From NCBI GenBank assembly GCA_034509925.1, contig CM067531.1:9693819-9757818 (forward strand): DNA of 64,000 nucleotides, written 5' to 3'. The notes beneath the pieces are model-generated. The model saw only the letters and a list, made by a program, of their open reading frames with translations. It was not told the DNA's origin and made no database searches. This stretch comes from Hirudinaria manillensis. Its lineage: Eukaryota > Annelida > Clitellata > Hirudinida > Hirudinidae. A program made the translations under genes and the position numbers. Below are positions 1 through 17,860 of the stretch, one piece after another (position 1 is the stretch's first letter; every line of letters begins with the position of its first letter).

Positions 1-257
1 ACGACGATGATGATAATGATGATGAAGATGACGACGACGTCGATGGTGGCGATGATGATGATGATGGTGGTGGAAAGGAGTGGGATCAGGTTTTATAGTG
101 ACAAGCAGGGCTCCAGAGCAGGCTGGCGATAATTGGAACTTTCGGTTCGTAGGCGGCAAGATGAAAGCAAAAAGTTGACAGGTGTTTGCAGACGAGTTTT
201 GGACAAAATGGGTTGGGGGGATTAAGAACTAATAAACAACAACAATAACAACAATAG

Positions 258-258
258 C

Positions 259-330
<72 letters not shown>

Positions 331-332
331 TC
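258..332. repeat. (AAT)n microsatellite
   Basis: About 23 near-perfect AAT triplets follow a short imperfect CAA/AAT lead-in. The low-complexity poly-Tyr frame through it is an artefact of the repeat. Confidence 0.9.
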
Positions 333-897
333 ATTCACGGTTCATTGCCTTCAGCTTTGTCCAGTAATTTTATTTCTGGTTTTGTTCCAACATCCGCATT
401 GGGTCTCCCATAAACACACGTGCCCTTTGATGTCTGCACTGGGGTTTGACAGATTTAATCGAAATTTGTAAATATTATTTCAAATAATAATGAAATAATA
501 AAATAAAATTGTTGCTTTTGCTTAAAATGGCCCATCCAGATGTTCGAAAATGTTAACTATTAAATGTAACTTAATGAAGATGATTACCTTGTTGACGACA
601 ATATTTTTCTTACAATTATTTCATAATTATTAATTTTAAATTTATTAATTTTAAATTTTAAAATTAATGCATTTTTATTATTATTTTTATTTTAATTATT
701 CGATAAATTGTATATTATAATTGGTATATATTTTAAGAATTTTTAATGTAAAAAAAACTGTTCGTGACCATTGACCATACTACCACTATCATCATCGTCG
801 TCGTCATCATCAACCTTTTTATAACCACGGCCAACAACTTCGTTGCCATGACGTCTCCGGTCACGTGCCTCGCTGATTAAAGATGGCGGCATGTGCC

Positions 898-911
898 GTT
901 TCCATGGCAAC
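898..911. promoter_or_regulatory. X-box-like palindrome (possible RFX site)
   Basis: The 14 bases GTTTCCATGGCAAC form the inverted-repeat X-box layout (GTTTCC-AT-GGCAAC) bound by RFX-family factors in animals. It sits in a GC-richer island about 1.3 kb past the Pax6 stop. Function is inferred from the motif only. Confidence 0.35.
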
Positions 912-2167
912 AACTTTTGCCGAAAGGAGCTTAAAATAGTTTTGAAACGTGTAGTAACGACGTTAGCTGCACTGGCGGCAACTGCTTCTATTTTTAGTTT
1001 TCAAATTTGTATTTCATCATTTTCAATTATATGATTTCTTTTTTTTATAAATTAATTATTTTTTTATTAATTAATTCTTTAAAATTATATAATCATGGAT
1101 TTAATTATCAGAGAAGTGTGGAGTTTTAAAATAGAAATGCTAATGAGCTTCAAACTCCTATTAATAACCTTCATCAATATTAATAAGTTTGCTCGAAGAT
1201 AATTTATTACGACCAATGGTAACCAGAAAAACAAAGCAGATTTGAATATCAAAAAGTCACTGAATTTCAATCATTTCTGAATATTTTTTTGAAATTAAAA
1301 CGTAATTTAATGGAAATAAAAAAAAAAAACACACAGAACTCTATTTATATTGTTATTGGAAAATGAAGAATATATTTATTATATGTAATAATTATGACAA
1401 ATAATTAATAATATAATTAATAACTTTAAATAAATAATTAATTTTATATTTATGTGAATATTCTCAAATCTGAAGGACGAAGACGGAATTGTAACCAAAG
1501 ATATGGAATGCTTCAAACTTACTTTAAAAATAGACGTAATTAACTGACATAACAACAATAGCAATAATAATAATTTAAAAATAATAATATGCTAATTAAT
1601 AATAATAATAATAATAAATTAGATTATATTATTATAATTAGTGCTATAACGTCTGTAAATTTATTATTACTGGTAGGAATACAACAGAGAAACAAGAATT
1701 ATGAGTGAATCGTAATTAATTTTAAATTATTTCATATTTATATTTTATTTTATTTCATAGTTCTCGCATTTATTTTATTATTTTATAAATTATTTTATAA
1801 AATATTTTATTAACTTTATAATTATTTTCATTAACACAGGCCAACCACAATCTGTCATTTTGAATAAGCGATCGGAGAAATTATCAGAATATGATGACAG
1901 AAAAAGATGTTGTTTAATTAATCCGTGAAAAGTAATTAAAAAACATTTTAAATAATAATAATAATAATAATAATAACAATAAATATGTAATGATAAAAAA
2001 AATTGTTAAAATATTTTAAAAAATCATTTTAAAACGAGTTACAATTCAGAAACAGTCCTCTTCAGTGGAAGAATAACCAAAATTCATCACCATTATCATC
2101 ATCACTATCAACGCCATCGTCATCATCACCATCACCACCACCGTCATCATCGTCGTCGTCGTCATCG

Positions 2168-7462
<5,295 letters not shown>

Positions 7463-8340
7463 CTACGAGGAGAAGTGATTTGATTGGACGAGGTTCCATG
7501 GCGATGTTCGTGAGTAGTTTGTTTCAATTTTAGTGACGTTTTCTTTATCGGAATTGATGCCAAAATATTCAACATTTACAATTAAAACAACAAAATTAAA
7601 TCTTTTTTTAAAATAAATGCAGTAAAAATCTTTCTTTTCTTTTTTTTTAAATTTAAGTGACGATATTTTAAACACGATTTATCGCTCGAGTGAACTTCAG
7701 ATCTTTGATCAAATTTAAGTTTCCTTGTTGAGAACTGCAAACAACGGGGATACTTCCTTCCGACGTAATCAACACCATGGCATCCTTTCTCCATCTCGTG
7801 ATCGTCATCATCATCATCATCATCAACGTCATCGTCATCATTGTCATCGTCTTCGTCAATAATGAATCGTCGTCATCGTCAGCATTATCATCATCGTCAG
7901 TGTCGTTGTCGTGGTCATCATCGTCGTCGTCGTCATCACTTCCATCATTCGTGTCTCTCATCGTTATCAGCATCATCTCCGTCATCGTCGTCATCGTCAC
8001 CATCATCATCATCATCAGCGCCATCATCACCACTTCCTTCATCCATGTCTTTAATCGTTATCAACACCTTGTCTCTAATCGTTATCAACACCATCTTCAT
8101 CGTCGTCGTCATCATCACTTCCTTCATCCTTGTCTCTAATCGTTATCAACACCATCTCCATCGTCGTCGTCGTCATCACTTCTCCATTAACATGTTTATC
8201 CATCACGGAGCAAAAATTGCCTGGCAAACAGCATCCGTTCCATCATTTGCCTCCCGGAGGTTATAAATAAAACTCGGGGAATTCCTGACTGACCGATACG
8301 TTCTATTCGCCATATTTAGCCAGCGGATGAAATGCAAATA
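7463..8340. other. Pax6 upstream or intronic DNA with ATC/GTC triplet block
   Basis: No exon is recognised apart from a possible read-through start at 7499 for Pax6. From about 7798 to 8180 the plus strand is a compound ATC/GTC triplet repeat. It contains four near-identical units built around 'TCTAATCGTTATCAACACC' in 8050-8160, a higher-order repeat. The Ser/Asp-rich frames here are repeat artefacts. Confidence 0.7.
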
Positions 8341-9540
8341 TTAATTTATTATTATTATATTTATGATTAATTTGTCGTTAATGATCGATGATCTTTTGTT
8401 GCGTCATCAACACAGGCTTATCATTTTATTATGTTATGTTATATTGATTTAATAATTATAATAACGGTTGCCATGGAGAAGTGACGACGACGTTGACTTA
8501 TTATTATTATTATTATTATTATTGTTATTATTATTATTATTATTATTAATAGTGTTAATAATAATTGTAATTAACATTAAATCTCAATAAAACAATTTAT
8601 TATTAATTAATAATATTAAATAATAGTTTAAATATCTATTTTCAAATAATAATATTTATAAATGGTAATAATAATAATAATAATAGTAATAAAGATAAAT
8701 AATGATAATAATTAACAATTAATAACTTAAAAAATATGTTCAACTTAGCAAACCTCGCTTTGGTCTGCTCTTCTTCTGCGATTCTTCGCTTATGTCGTTC
8801 GATGAACTACCCCGGTCTTCCTCTGCATATCGAGGGATATTATAATAAAATATTAATAATTACAATATATATTATAATAATTGTTATAATAACTATGGTA
8901 TTATTGATAATAATTGTTATAAGGATAATAATATTCGTAGTAATTGTTGTAATAATAATATTCATAATAATTGTTATTATTATTAACAAAAATAACAAAT
9001 TAATAACAAATCAACAAGAATGGTTACTATTACATTCAAACCACTAATTATTAGTATTAGTATAACGATCAGTTTCACGTAATATTCAATCGGAATTAAA
9101 CTATTATTAATGTTTTTATAATATCTTATTATAATATATTATCCGTATTGTTATTATTGTTTGTTTATGATTTGTATTCAGTGAATTACTGACCATCACC
9201 TGATACAAGATGCTATGAGGACATGAATAATTAGCGAATCGATTATAATTATCTATTTATAACAAGGCTATCATCGCTGCCTATAAATATTCATGAGCAG
9301 GTTCATTAAATGCTTTCCATTGGACCAGAAATGGCACGGTGTTTACAAAATATATTTTGGATTAATTATCAATATCGGTTATAAACATCTTTAATTAACC
9401 ACGATCGATTAATTAATTTTTATTTCTGAAATATTACTGTTGTTATTAATTTTAATATTAAAATAATAATAATTTTACCAGTAGAGGGACTAAACATATG
9501 ATAATAGGTAATCCTCAGGATAACCTTTAGGATTTCTTAA
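8341..9540. other. AT-rich stretch, no gene seen
   Basis: Almost entirely A/T, with TTA and AAT microsatellites (8496-8550, 8665-8690). I see no exon signals supported by conservation. Confidence 0.7.
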
Positions 9541-9763
9541 ACTATTGCAATGGTCCCTTGTAATGAACATTGGAATGTGTGACTTGAACATCGGGTGCCA
9601 CACGCAACCGCTCCAAGAAACAACATGAACATCAACAACAACGACGACAAGAACAACAACAGCGTCAACAACAACGACGACAGCCTCATCATCATCATCA
9701 TCATCAACATGACATCATCAACAACCACCAACCAACCTTTGGTCGGCATCTTCGAAGGCGGTG

Positions 9764-9777
9764 GTTGCTATGGAAAC
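9764..9777. promoter_or_regulatory. X-box-like palindrome (possible RFX site)
   Basis: GTTGCTATGGAAAC has the six-two-six inverted layout of an RFX X-box. It lies 2.3 kb upstream of the first recovered Pax6 exon. Confidence 0.35.
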
Positions 9778-10881
9778 TGTTGTGGAATCCTGGAATAACG
9801 GAGTGACGTTAATGTCCGTCATTGGCGGAGTAATTGAAAAGTAGAAATAATACTCGGAGTTCAGAGTAAGAAGTACGTAAGAAGTATTCCGATCGTATCT
9901 AACGGTACTTAAAACCAAGTAAAAGTATTGCCGAAGTACAAGTACCAACGAAGTTGATAGTTCCATTAGGCAAGTACAAGTTCATGTATCGGAGTGAATG
10001 TACTGATTGAGTGAAAGTAACTTGGAAATCCATTGGTGGAGTAAAAAAGGAAAATAATTTTTCCGCTCGGCGTTCGTGGGCGTTATTACGGAAGGGGAGT
10101 GCATGGTTCTATGTTTTAATTTCTTTGCAGTTTGAACAAATTGGCACAATCTCGCTCGCGTCACGAACGTGTGACGAGCCTTTACCCTTGGATGATCACT
10201 GCCCAGGAATGCGACGAATCGTGTTGTTCATGAATTATGCATCGATGCGGAGGTGAATTGATGCCGGTGAATTGACGCATGGCGAATGCATGGAAGGAGA
10301 ACAGAGCTTTAGGCTCGGAATGAAAGCAACAAACCTCTCTTTCGAGTTAGGAAATTCACGTGAGTCGCTTTCGTCGACGTCGTTGCTGCTGTTGTTGTTG
10401 TTGATGTTGTTGCTGTTGATGCTGTTGTTGAAACAATCAACTTTGTTTCAATCAAACCGGTGAATCGCAAAATAACGTGTTCAATAAAATTCCTCGGTCA
10501 AAATCCAAAGTACGAGTCTAAAAAAAAGGTTTTTTTCGCTCCAGAGACGTTGTGGAATGATGCGATGACGCACCGGCAAACAGAAATCTATTCCACTTGG
10601 CTGACCAGTACGGACTGCTGGAGAGAGAGCCTCTGATCCAATCTAAAGTAGGTCCGAGCAGGCCAGTCGAATGCCGGTTGGTCGAGCGAGCGGTCGACCA
10701 ATTTCCGTCCAGTGGAAAACCTCCGTGCTAGGGCCGCCGCTGGACCCTTGTTCCTGTACGATCCTGGAAGAGGTTTGTCAGGTGGCAGTTCATTTTTAAA
10801 TTCTTACAAACAACTCCAGCTCACGGCTCGTCTGACTTGCTCAAATAATCGTATTATTCATGCCTGCACGCTTCCCTTCTC

Positions 10882-10957
10882 ATTGGTTAATCCTTTGCCT
10901 CCGCTTGGCCAATCAACTGCATAAAGTACACGCCCACGTCCGCCATTGTCGACCAAT
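10882..10957. promoter_or_regulatory. Cluster of three CCAAT boxes (candidate promoter)
   Basis: ATTGG at 10882-10886, CCAAT at 10909-10913 and CCAAT at 10953-10957 fall within 76 bases. The intervening sequence is CpG-containing and includes GCCCACGTCC. The layout resembles an NF-Y-type promoter. No start site can be assigned, and the direction is unknown; Pax6 (minus) is the nearest recognised gene. Confidence 0.3.
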
Positions 10958-10980
10958 GGCGTTCAAGCGTATAGATTTCC

Positions 10981-11322
10981 TCTGCGTTTTCATCTTTTTT
11001 TCTCTCTTGCCTTTTTTTCTCGATTTTTAAATGAATTTTTATTTCTTATTTTTTTTTATTTAATTAGATTTAAAAGGTTTTGGGTTTTAATGTCGTACAA
11101 TTAGAAATTTTATTGGATTCACAAGAAAGAATGAAAGAAAGAAAGAGGAATAAAAAAGGAACCCCGGAAAATCCCAAAAATATTTTTAGCAAATATTTTT
11201 GCTTTCGATCGTTTTTTATTTCTCTTCAAAATTTAAATAATATTCATTTGTAATCCTGAATTAAATGCCCCACGGAGTACATTTAAAGTTTGAAGGAATC
11301 GATTTTATTATTATTATTTATC

Positions 11323-11355
<33 letters not shown>

Positions 11356-13010
11356 TATCTTTATTATTATTATTATTATTATTTATCTTTATTATTATTA
11401 TTATTATTACTATTATAAATTTTTTTAATTGCTCGAAATTAATTGCAACCAGACGCCTGTGGCTAGAATTCCGTTGAAAAGAGGACATTGATAGGAAAAA
11501 TAACGATGACGATGACGACAACGGCGATGATGATGGTGGTGGTGGTGCTGGTGGTGATGGCGATGTTGATGATGATGACGATGATGATGATGATGCAATG
11601 AAAGAAACCATTCAGCATTCGGCACGATTATCTTTAATCCCAGTCGGACAACTGTTAACTGTCCTTGGATTATTGTTGCCATTGTTGTTGTTGTTGTTGT
11701 GTTGTTGTGTTTGCTGAGGTTGTTGTGGTTGTTAGCTGTGCATTGTGTTATTATTGTTAGTTATCACCGTCTACCTTTGTTTTGACCACAAAAGTATTAA
11801 GATACAAATATCATGATAACGACGAGGACGACGACGACGATGATGATGATGACGATGATGATGACGACTACTATGACGATAAAGCAGTGCCACTGATAGA
11901 TGAAGTAAAAGATAAGAAAACCATGATGATGTCTACAAGGCAGTGTCAATGATTATAAAATAATGAGGTCTGACGATGATGATGATGATGATGATGAGGA
12001 GGAGGAGGAGGAGGTAGATGGTAATGATAATGATGATGGTGGGACGGTGTGGGGGATTGGCTTTTTATCACGTGATCGTGGCACTGACGAGAATTTATCA
12101 AGTCGAGCTCAAACGACGCGGCCCTCGCATCACGTGGACCGGAAGGAGCAGATACGCTCAACTTTAATTTATGACTCCTCAGTTTTAACCTCACTCACTC
12201 ACTCACCCACCCACTCATCGCCATCACCGATATCCATCATCATCATCAACATCATCGTTTTCATCGTCATCATCACCTTCCTTGTCATCGTCTTCATCAT
12301 CATACTGGTCATCGTCGTCGTCGTCTTCATCCTCATCTTCAGTCAGGTTTTCAACAGCAAGTGCATTGTTTTAAGAAATTCATGCCGTGGTAGATTAATT
12401 GTGTAATAGCCTTAATGAATAATTAATTATTATGTTAATTAACATATGAATAATTAATATTATGTTAATTAACCCATCTATTATTTACTAACAACTTTGT
12501 TTCTATTCCCTAAAAACAACGATAATTATTTTCTGTCTGACGTTGAATTAATATTTAGATTATTCTAATAATAATAACAAATAATAATATAATAATAATA
12601 AATCATATTATTTATACTATTATTTAGTTAATAATCTTATTTAATTAATTATTATTAATTATTAATTTTATTTACGAATAACATTTAAAATAACAAAATC
12701 TCATTAATTTCTCTTCGAAACTTCACAAAATTACTAAGATTGTCGTAGGAAATGTATATTAATAATAACAATATCTATTTGTTATATTTATTTTATTATA
12801 GCTGTTATTTTTAATATCCTTATTATAATATTGTTACTATTGTTAATATTATTATTATTATTATTATTATTATAATATCGTTGTTATTATTGTTAATATT
12901 GCTATTATAACATTGTTATTATTATTATTGTTATTATTATAACACTGTTATTATTGTTTGTATTATTATTATAATTGTTTATTTATTTATTTATTTATTT
13001 ACAGGTCAAG
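10981..13010. other. AT-rich and triplet-repeat DNA, no gene seen
   Basis: Includes TTA repeats (11306-11416), GAT/GGT triplets (11505-11595), GAC/GAT triplets (11820-11880 and 11970-12040), ATC triplets (12235-12330) and long A/T-only runs to 13000. No conserved exon recognised. Confidence 0.7.
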
Positions 13011-13115
13011 TAATGTATTCCGACAAAGCCGAGTGAGGTCCACGAGAAAAAGGGGAAAGAATGGAGATTTTATATAGGATTTTATTTAGGGTACTACTGC
13101 AGTCTGGAGAGATTT

Positions 13116-13295
13116 TCACGCATCACTGAATTCCTTCTTGATTCGATGTGTTCCACCTGACAGCCCTGATCCTCCTGCCTCCCTCCGACGTTCTTTCCAT
13201 CCTCCTCCTCCTCCGTCCTCGTCGTCGTCTTCCTCTTCCTCCTCGTCGTCGTCGTCTTCAGCAGCTTCGTTCTGCGTTCGGGAAATTTCTGTCAT
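13116..13295 (-). other. Candidate short acidic exon upstream of Pax6 (uncertain)
   Basis: A 59-codon frame on the minus strand opens with ATG at 13295. It encodes a short N-terminus, an Asp/Glu-only block of about 14 residues, a Gly run and a basic stretch. A CAG|GTGGAA donor after 13157 is in phase 1, the phase needed to join the Pax6 exon ending at 7462. The composition could equally be a transcribed GAC/GAG repeat. The fit is suggestive, not evidence of use. Confidence 0.2.
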
Positions 13296-13299
13296 TTTG

Positions 13300-15100
13300 A
13301 CACCGAAACATTAACTTCCAGATGAACCTGGAAACTTCCCTCTTAATGATATCCTAATGTTTGTTAGTCGTTGTTTGTTTTTAATTTTAAATTTTAGTTA
13401 ATTAATGATTTTAATGATCAAAAATGCACTTTATTTATTATTTTAATTTATTTTTTATTTTTTAATTATATGCGATCTAATTTGGTCGCAAAAAGTGACG
13501 AAAATTCTTTTATAATTTCACTCATTATTCAATATTTAAGTGGTAATGATTTTAATGTTTTAACATTATAAATACAAATCGCTTGTGATGATGATGATGA
13601 TGATAGTGATGAAGATGATAGATAACGATACATCATGACAATGATGAAGATGATGAAAATCTATTAGAATCATCATCATCAAGACCATTCAAGATGCTAA
13701 GAGAAGTGAACTGATGATGCCGCTGATAAAGACGGTGACGACGACGACGACGTCGATGGAGTGAGGTGGAGTGAGGCAGCTGTTGGAAGCAACCATCGAC
13801 GGTCAGCTGGATCGATATCCACGTTCAACCTCGGTTGCTTTCCTGCCTGAAAAGATTCACTTTTCCAGCTCCTAAAAGTATTGTTTTGAATTGTATGTTT
13901 GTGTTTGTGTTGGTGCTTTTTGTCCATTCCGTCTTATTGTGTATCATCGTTTGTTTCTGGCTGTATGTCCGATGTCTTGTAGAGGCCATAACAAGCCAGT
14001 AGGGTACGCTGTGACCGGTAGATTTCAAACCATTAACTCAGACGTCTTGTGTTCGATTCCAGCGACGTTCAGGAGAAAATAAATACTGATTTACCAGGTT
14101 GCGAGTTGTGAACAGATTTCAAATGAGCTTAAAATCATAAAACTCTTCAATCACGTCTCTTACTCTCTATCTCTCTCTCTGCCTGTCTGTCTGTCTCTCT
14201 CTCCCTCTCTTTAGAATTTCACAAGCAAACATTAATTAAATACAAATTTATTTTATAACGAAATAATTTTAAAATATTTTTTTAAATATAAAAAACAGAA
14301 CGAATGAAGTGAGAAAGTGAAAATAGGAGAGGAATTCCTAATAGGCTTACATTTATTTATGCGTCGCTTGTCAACAATTCGTGGATTCAAAATGGCGATG
14401 GGAAAATAATTTAAATTATTTTGAATTATTTTAACAAATCATCTTAATAAATTTCCGATGAAAGTTAATGCGTTTGTATACATTACACTTTAATAATAAT
14501 AATAATTATTATTAATGATAATTTTAATAATAATAGTAATTACTATTATTATTGTTATTATATAGTGTAATTATATATTATAATTATAATTATATATAAT
14601 AATAATATATATTATTATTATTATTATTATATTATAGTGTAATTATATAATTATTATATTTATTCATTTATTAAATATTTAAATAATAATATTAGTTATT
14701 ATTAAATTATTAAAATCCAACAAGTGATTAGGAACAATGAATGAAAATCATGAACAAATCCTGGTAAACAAGAGGAACAAGTGGGGAACCAAACGAACAG
14801 ACAAATAAAGAGACAATAACGGGGACGACAACGACGATGATGATGATGATGATGACAATAATAATAACATTACTACTAATAATAATAGTGAATACTGATA
14901 ATAATAATAATAATAACTACTAATAATAACAATAGTAATAATAGTATTAATAATATTAATCTTAATTATAATAACAATAAACACGGAGACAAATAAGGAC
15001 ACAAGAGGACAGAGGCGCATGCGCACTCGAAACCGGAAGTAAAGCGCCGGAAGAGATTTGTAGAAGCAAGCGTGTGATGCAATACATGCAACAACAACAA
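13300..15100. other. Non-coding DNA with assorted microsatellites
   Basis: Holds GAT triplets near 13590-13700, CT-rich simple sequence (14160-14212) and extensive A/T runs at 14220-14720. A minus-strand frame around 13697-13927 has mixed composition but no family resemblance, so it is not called. Confidence 0.65.
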
Positions 15101-15119
15101 CAATGATGGTGATGATTAT

Positions 15120-15124
<5 letters not shown>

Positions 15125-15201
<77 letters not shown>
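15125..15201. repeat. (AAT)n microsatellite
   Basis: About 25 perfect AAT triplets. Confidence 0.95.
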
Positions 15202-15204
<3 letters not shown>

Positions 15205-15316
15205 GCATTGAAAGCAATGGCAAAGCAACAGCAGGAGACTTTCATTCCTTTATTGTCGCTCGGGTTTTCAGCTCCGTCGATTCGGCAACTCTTGAGACGT
15301 GCGTCAAATCATTAAT

Positions 15317-15560
15317 GCTCCTTCCATACTCATCATCGTCGTCATCGTCACCGTCATCGTCACCATCATCATCACCATCATTATCACCATCATCATCATC
15401 ATCGTCATCATCACCGTCATCATCACCATCATCATCACCCTCATTATCACCATCATCGTCATCAGCAACAAAGCCGTCATCACTGTAAAAATCGTCGCCA
15501 CAGTCATTGTTATCATTATCGTCATCGTCGTTGCCATCGTCATCTGATTGCTTGTTATCG
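15317..15560. repeat. ATC/GTC/ACC compound triplet repeat
   Basis: An imperfect triplet array on the plus strand, giving poly-Asp frames on the minus strand and poly-Ile frames on the plus strand. Neither is a real protein. Confidence 0.85.
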
Positions 15561-15652
15561 TCGTCATCGTCTTCATTAATGAATGAATGGATGGATGGAT
15601 GGATGGAGAGATGCACGAATGAGTTGTGAATGAATGCGAGAGAAATTTAAGG

Positions 15653-15705
15653 ATTGAGTGAGTGAGTGAGTGAGTGAGTGAGTGAGTGAGTGAGTGAGTG
15701 AGTGA
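15653..15705. repeat. (GAGT)n tetranucleotide repeat
   Basis: About 12 GAGT units. It is the same motif class as the much longer array at 61255-61421 inside Kidins220. Confidence 0.9.
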
Positions 15706-16089
15706 GGAAACGAACGAACGAACGAATGAGAATCTGGTGTGTGTTTCTTGGACTGGAGGTAATCCTGCATGTTGCTTCCTCATTGCAACGACTTAATGTC
15801 ACAACAAATACAACATTAAAACCACAAGCCCATGAATGACTCTTCTGCTCCTCACCAACGTCGACGTCTTCATTTTCCTCCTCCTCCTCTTCCTCCCCAT
15901 CGTCATCTCTATTATTATCATCATCATTATCATCATCATTATTATCATCATTATCACTATCATTATCATCACCACCATCGTCGTAGTCGTCATCGTTGAA
16001 ATCATCGTCATCATCAACTTATGATTAAGCGAGAAATTGTCAAAGTTTGCCTTAAAAGTGTTTATTTGTTCAAAATACCGCATCTGCCG

Positions 16090-16228
<139 letters not shown>

Positions 16229-16370
16229 CAGCATCATCAACATCATCATAGTCATTATCATCATCATAATCACTGGAGGTCGATAGGGTCAGTGGAGAAA
16301 GTAGTTCATAAGATGAACACATCACGTGATCCGGTGGGCGTGTGCTGATTGAATGACGAACACCGATAAC

Positions 16371-16500
<130 letters not shown>

Positions 16501-17480
16501 ATTATTCGTAATAAAAATAATAACTATTATCGAAAGCGATGTTTTGTTAATGGTGATAATAACATATAATATGCCAAAAATAATAATAATAATAATGACA
16601 ATAATAATATTAATAATAATAATAATAATAATTTACTAGAATAATTAGCAGAGAAAGCGAAGTTGAAGGAGCAGAAATAAGCAGTAAGGACATGAAAGAA
16701 TGCATTAGAAGTAAAAACTATTGCAAAACAAAGAACTAAAAGCGGAAGACGATGACGACGACGACGATGATGATGATGACGATGATGATGATGACGATGA
16801 TGATGATGACGATGATGATGATGATGATGATGATGATTGTGGCTCGCTGGTGGTTGTTATAGTGGCTTGGTTGATGATGATGGTGATGGTGATGATGATG
16901 ATGATGATGATGATGCTGATGATGATGCTGTTGATGATGTTATTGACGGCGACAACAATGACGATGATGATTATAAAAAATGAAATCGTCAAAATAATTA
17001 GCAGACGATCAACAACAAGAACAACAATAATTATTTTTCCGTTCATTCGTGTCCAGTCTTGGTTTTGAGCGACAGACCTCAACTCGACTCAGAGACATCG
17101 ATGACGCTTCACGCATGACTGAACACAAGTGTCTGCCTCTGCTGCTGCTGCAGCTGGTAGTGGTGGTTGTGGTGGTGGAGTTGTGACTGGAACGACACGA
17201 GTCGCTCGTGACACGGTCGTTAGTGTCGAGCGGAATTTTCGTCAACGAGTTGCTTAACCGAAGTCAACGTGAGTTTGTTTTTCTATAAAGTCGATGACGA
17301 TGACGACGACGACGATGGTTTTACGATGGTGGTGATTATGATGACGGGAGTGACGGTGGCGATGTTATGGTGAAATAGCAAAATGATGACTATGAAGAAG
17401 AAAATGAAGATACTGTTGTTAAAAAAGATGACGTTGAATGCTGCTGAGATTGTGATGACGTGAATGTCACGATGCATGTC
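16501..17480. other. Non-coding DNA with GAT/GAC triplets
   Basis: AAT triplets at 16575-16632 and a GAT/GAC array at 16748-16970. A short mixed segment follows at 17050-17280 and contains the first perfect copy of the dyad motif described under findings. No conserved exon. Confidence 0.65.
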
Positions 17481-17860
17481 CTACGTACATTGTCACGACA
17501 ACAAAAGTGCGACGACAAACCCTGAAAGTTGTACATTAATGCGGACAGCACCCACAACTGCAAACATGGCGAAAGTTGTTGGACGACCACCACCATCATC
17601 ATCATCAGCATTATCATCATCACCATCGTCTCCACCAAAATCGTCATCTCCATCACCACCTCCGTCACCGACTCAGTCGTCATCATCATCACCGTCGTCA
17701 CCAACAATAGCAACACTATCAACAGCAACAACAGCGATAGCAACAACAACAACAACAACAGCAACAACAACAACAGCAACAACAACAACAACAACAGCAA
17801 CAACAGCGACGAGGAAGAGTTTGACACAAATCGAGTCACAGCACTTCATTAGCGGATGAA
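17481..17860. repeat. Compound ATC then CAA/CAG triplet array
   Basis: ATC/ACC triplets (17585-17705) pass into CAA/CAG triplets (17706-17812). A plus-strand frame reads Ser/Pro/Thr-rich; it has no conserved residues and is treated as a repeat artefact. Confidence 0.8.

Larger units (their letters stand above)
1..2167. other. AT-rich non-coding DNA downstream of Pax6
   Basis: No coding exon is visible. The stretch holds GAT/GAC triplets at 1-70, an AAT microsatellite near 258-332, long A/T-only runs, and a CAT/CGT triplet block at 2085-2167 that begins right at the Pax6 stop codon. Around 840-980 there is an island of higher GC with a palindromic X-box-like element, listed separately. It probably contains the Pax6 3' UTR and flank; no polyadenylation signal can be singled out because TTTATT is common on this strand. 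Confidence 0.7.
9541..10980. other. Unique, GC-richer non-coding stretch upstream of Pax6
   Basis: This is the least repetitive and most GC-rich part of the 13-kb gene-poor region. It carries a CAA/GAC triplet patch (9620-9725), an X-box palindrome (9764-9777), a GTT/GCT triplet patch near 10380-10435 and a CCAAT cluster at the right end. No reading frame looks like a conserved protein. It is the best candidate in the window for Pax6 promoter or enhancer sequence, by inference only. Confidence 0.5.

Noticed and set aside
13697..13927. Minus-strand frame with mixed composition
   Set aside because: No recognisable family, ends in a Ser run from a triplet repeat, and no partner exons could be linked in phase.
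17464..17859. Ser/Pro/Thr- and Gln/Asn-rich plus-strand frames
   Set aside because: Composition follows the ATC and CAA/CAG repeats; several overlapping frames are open at once, as expected for repeats.
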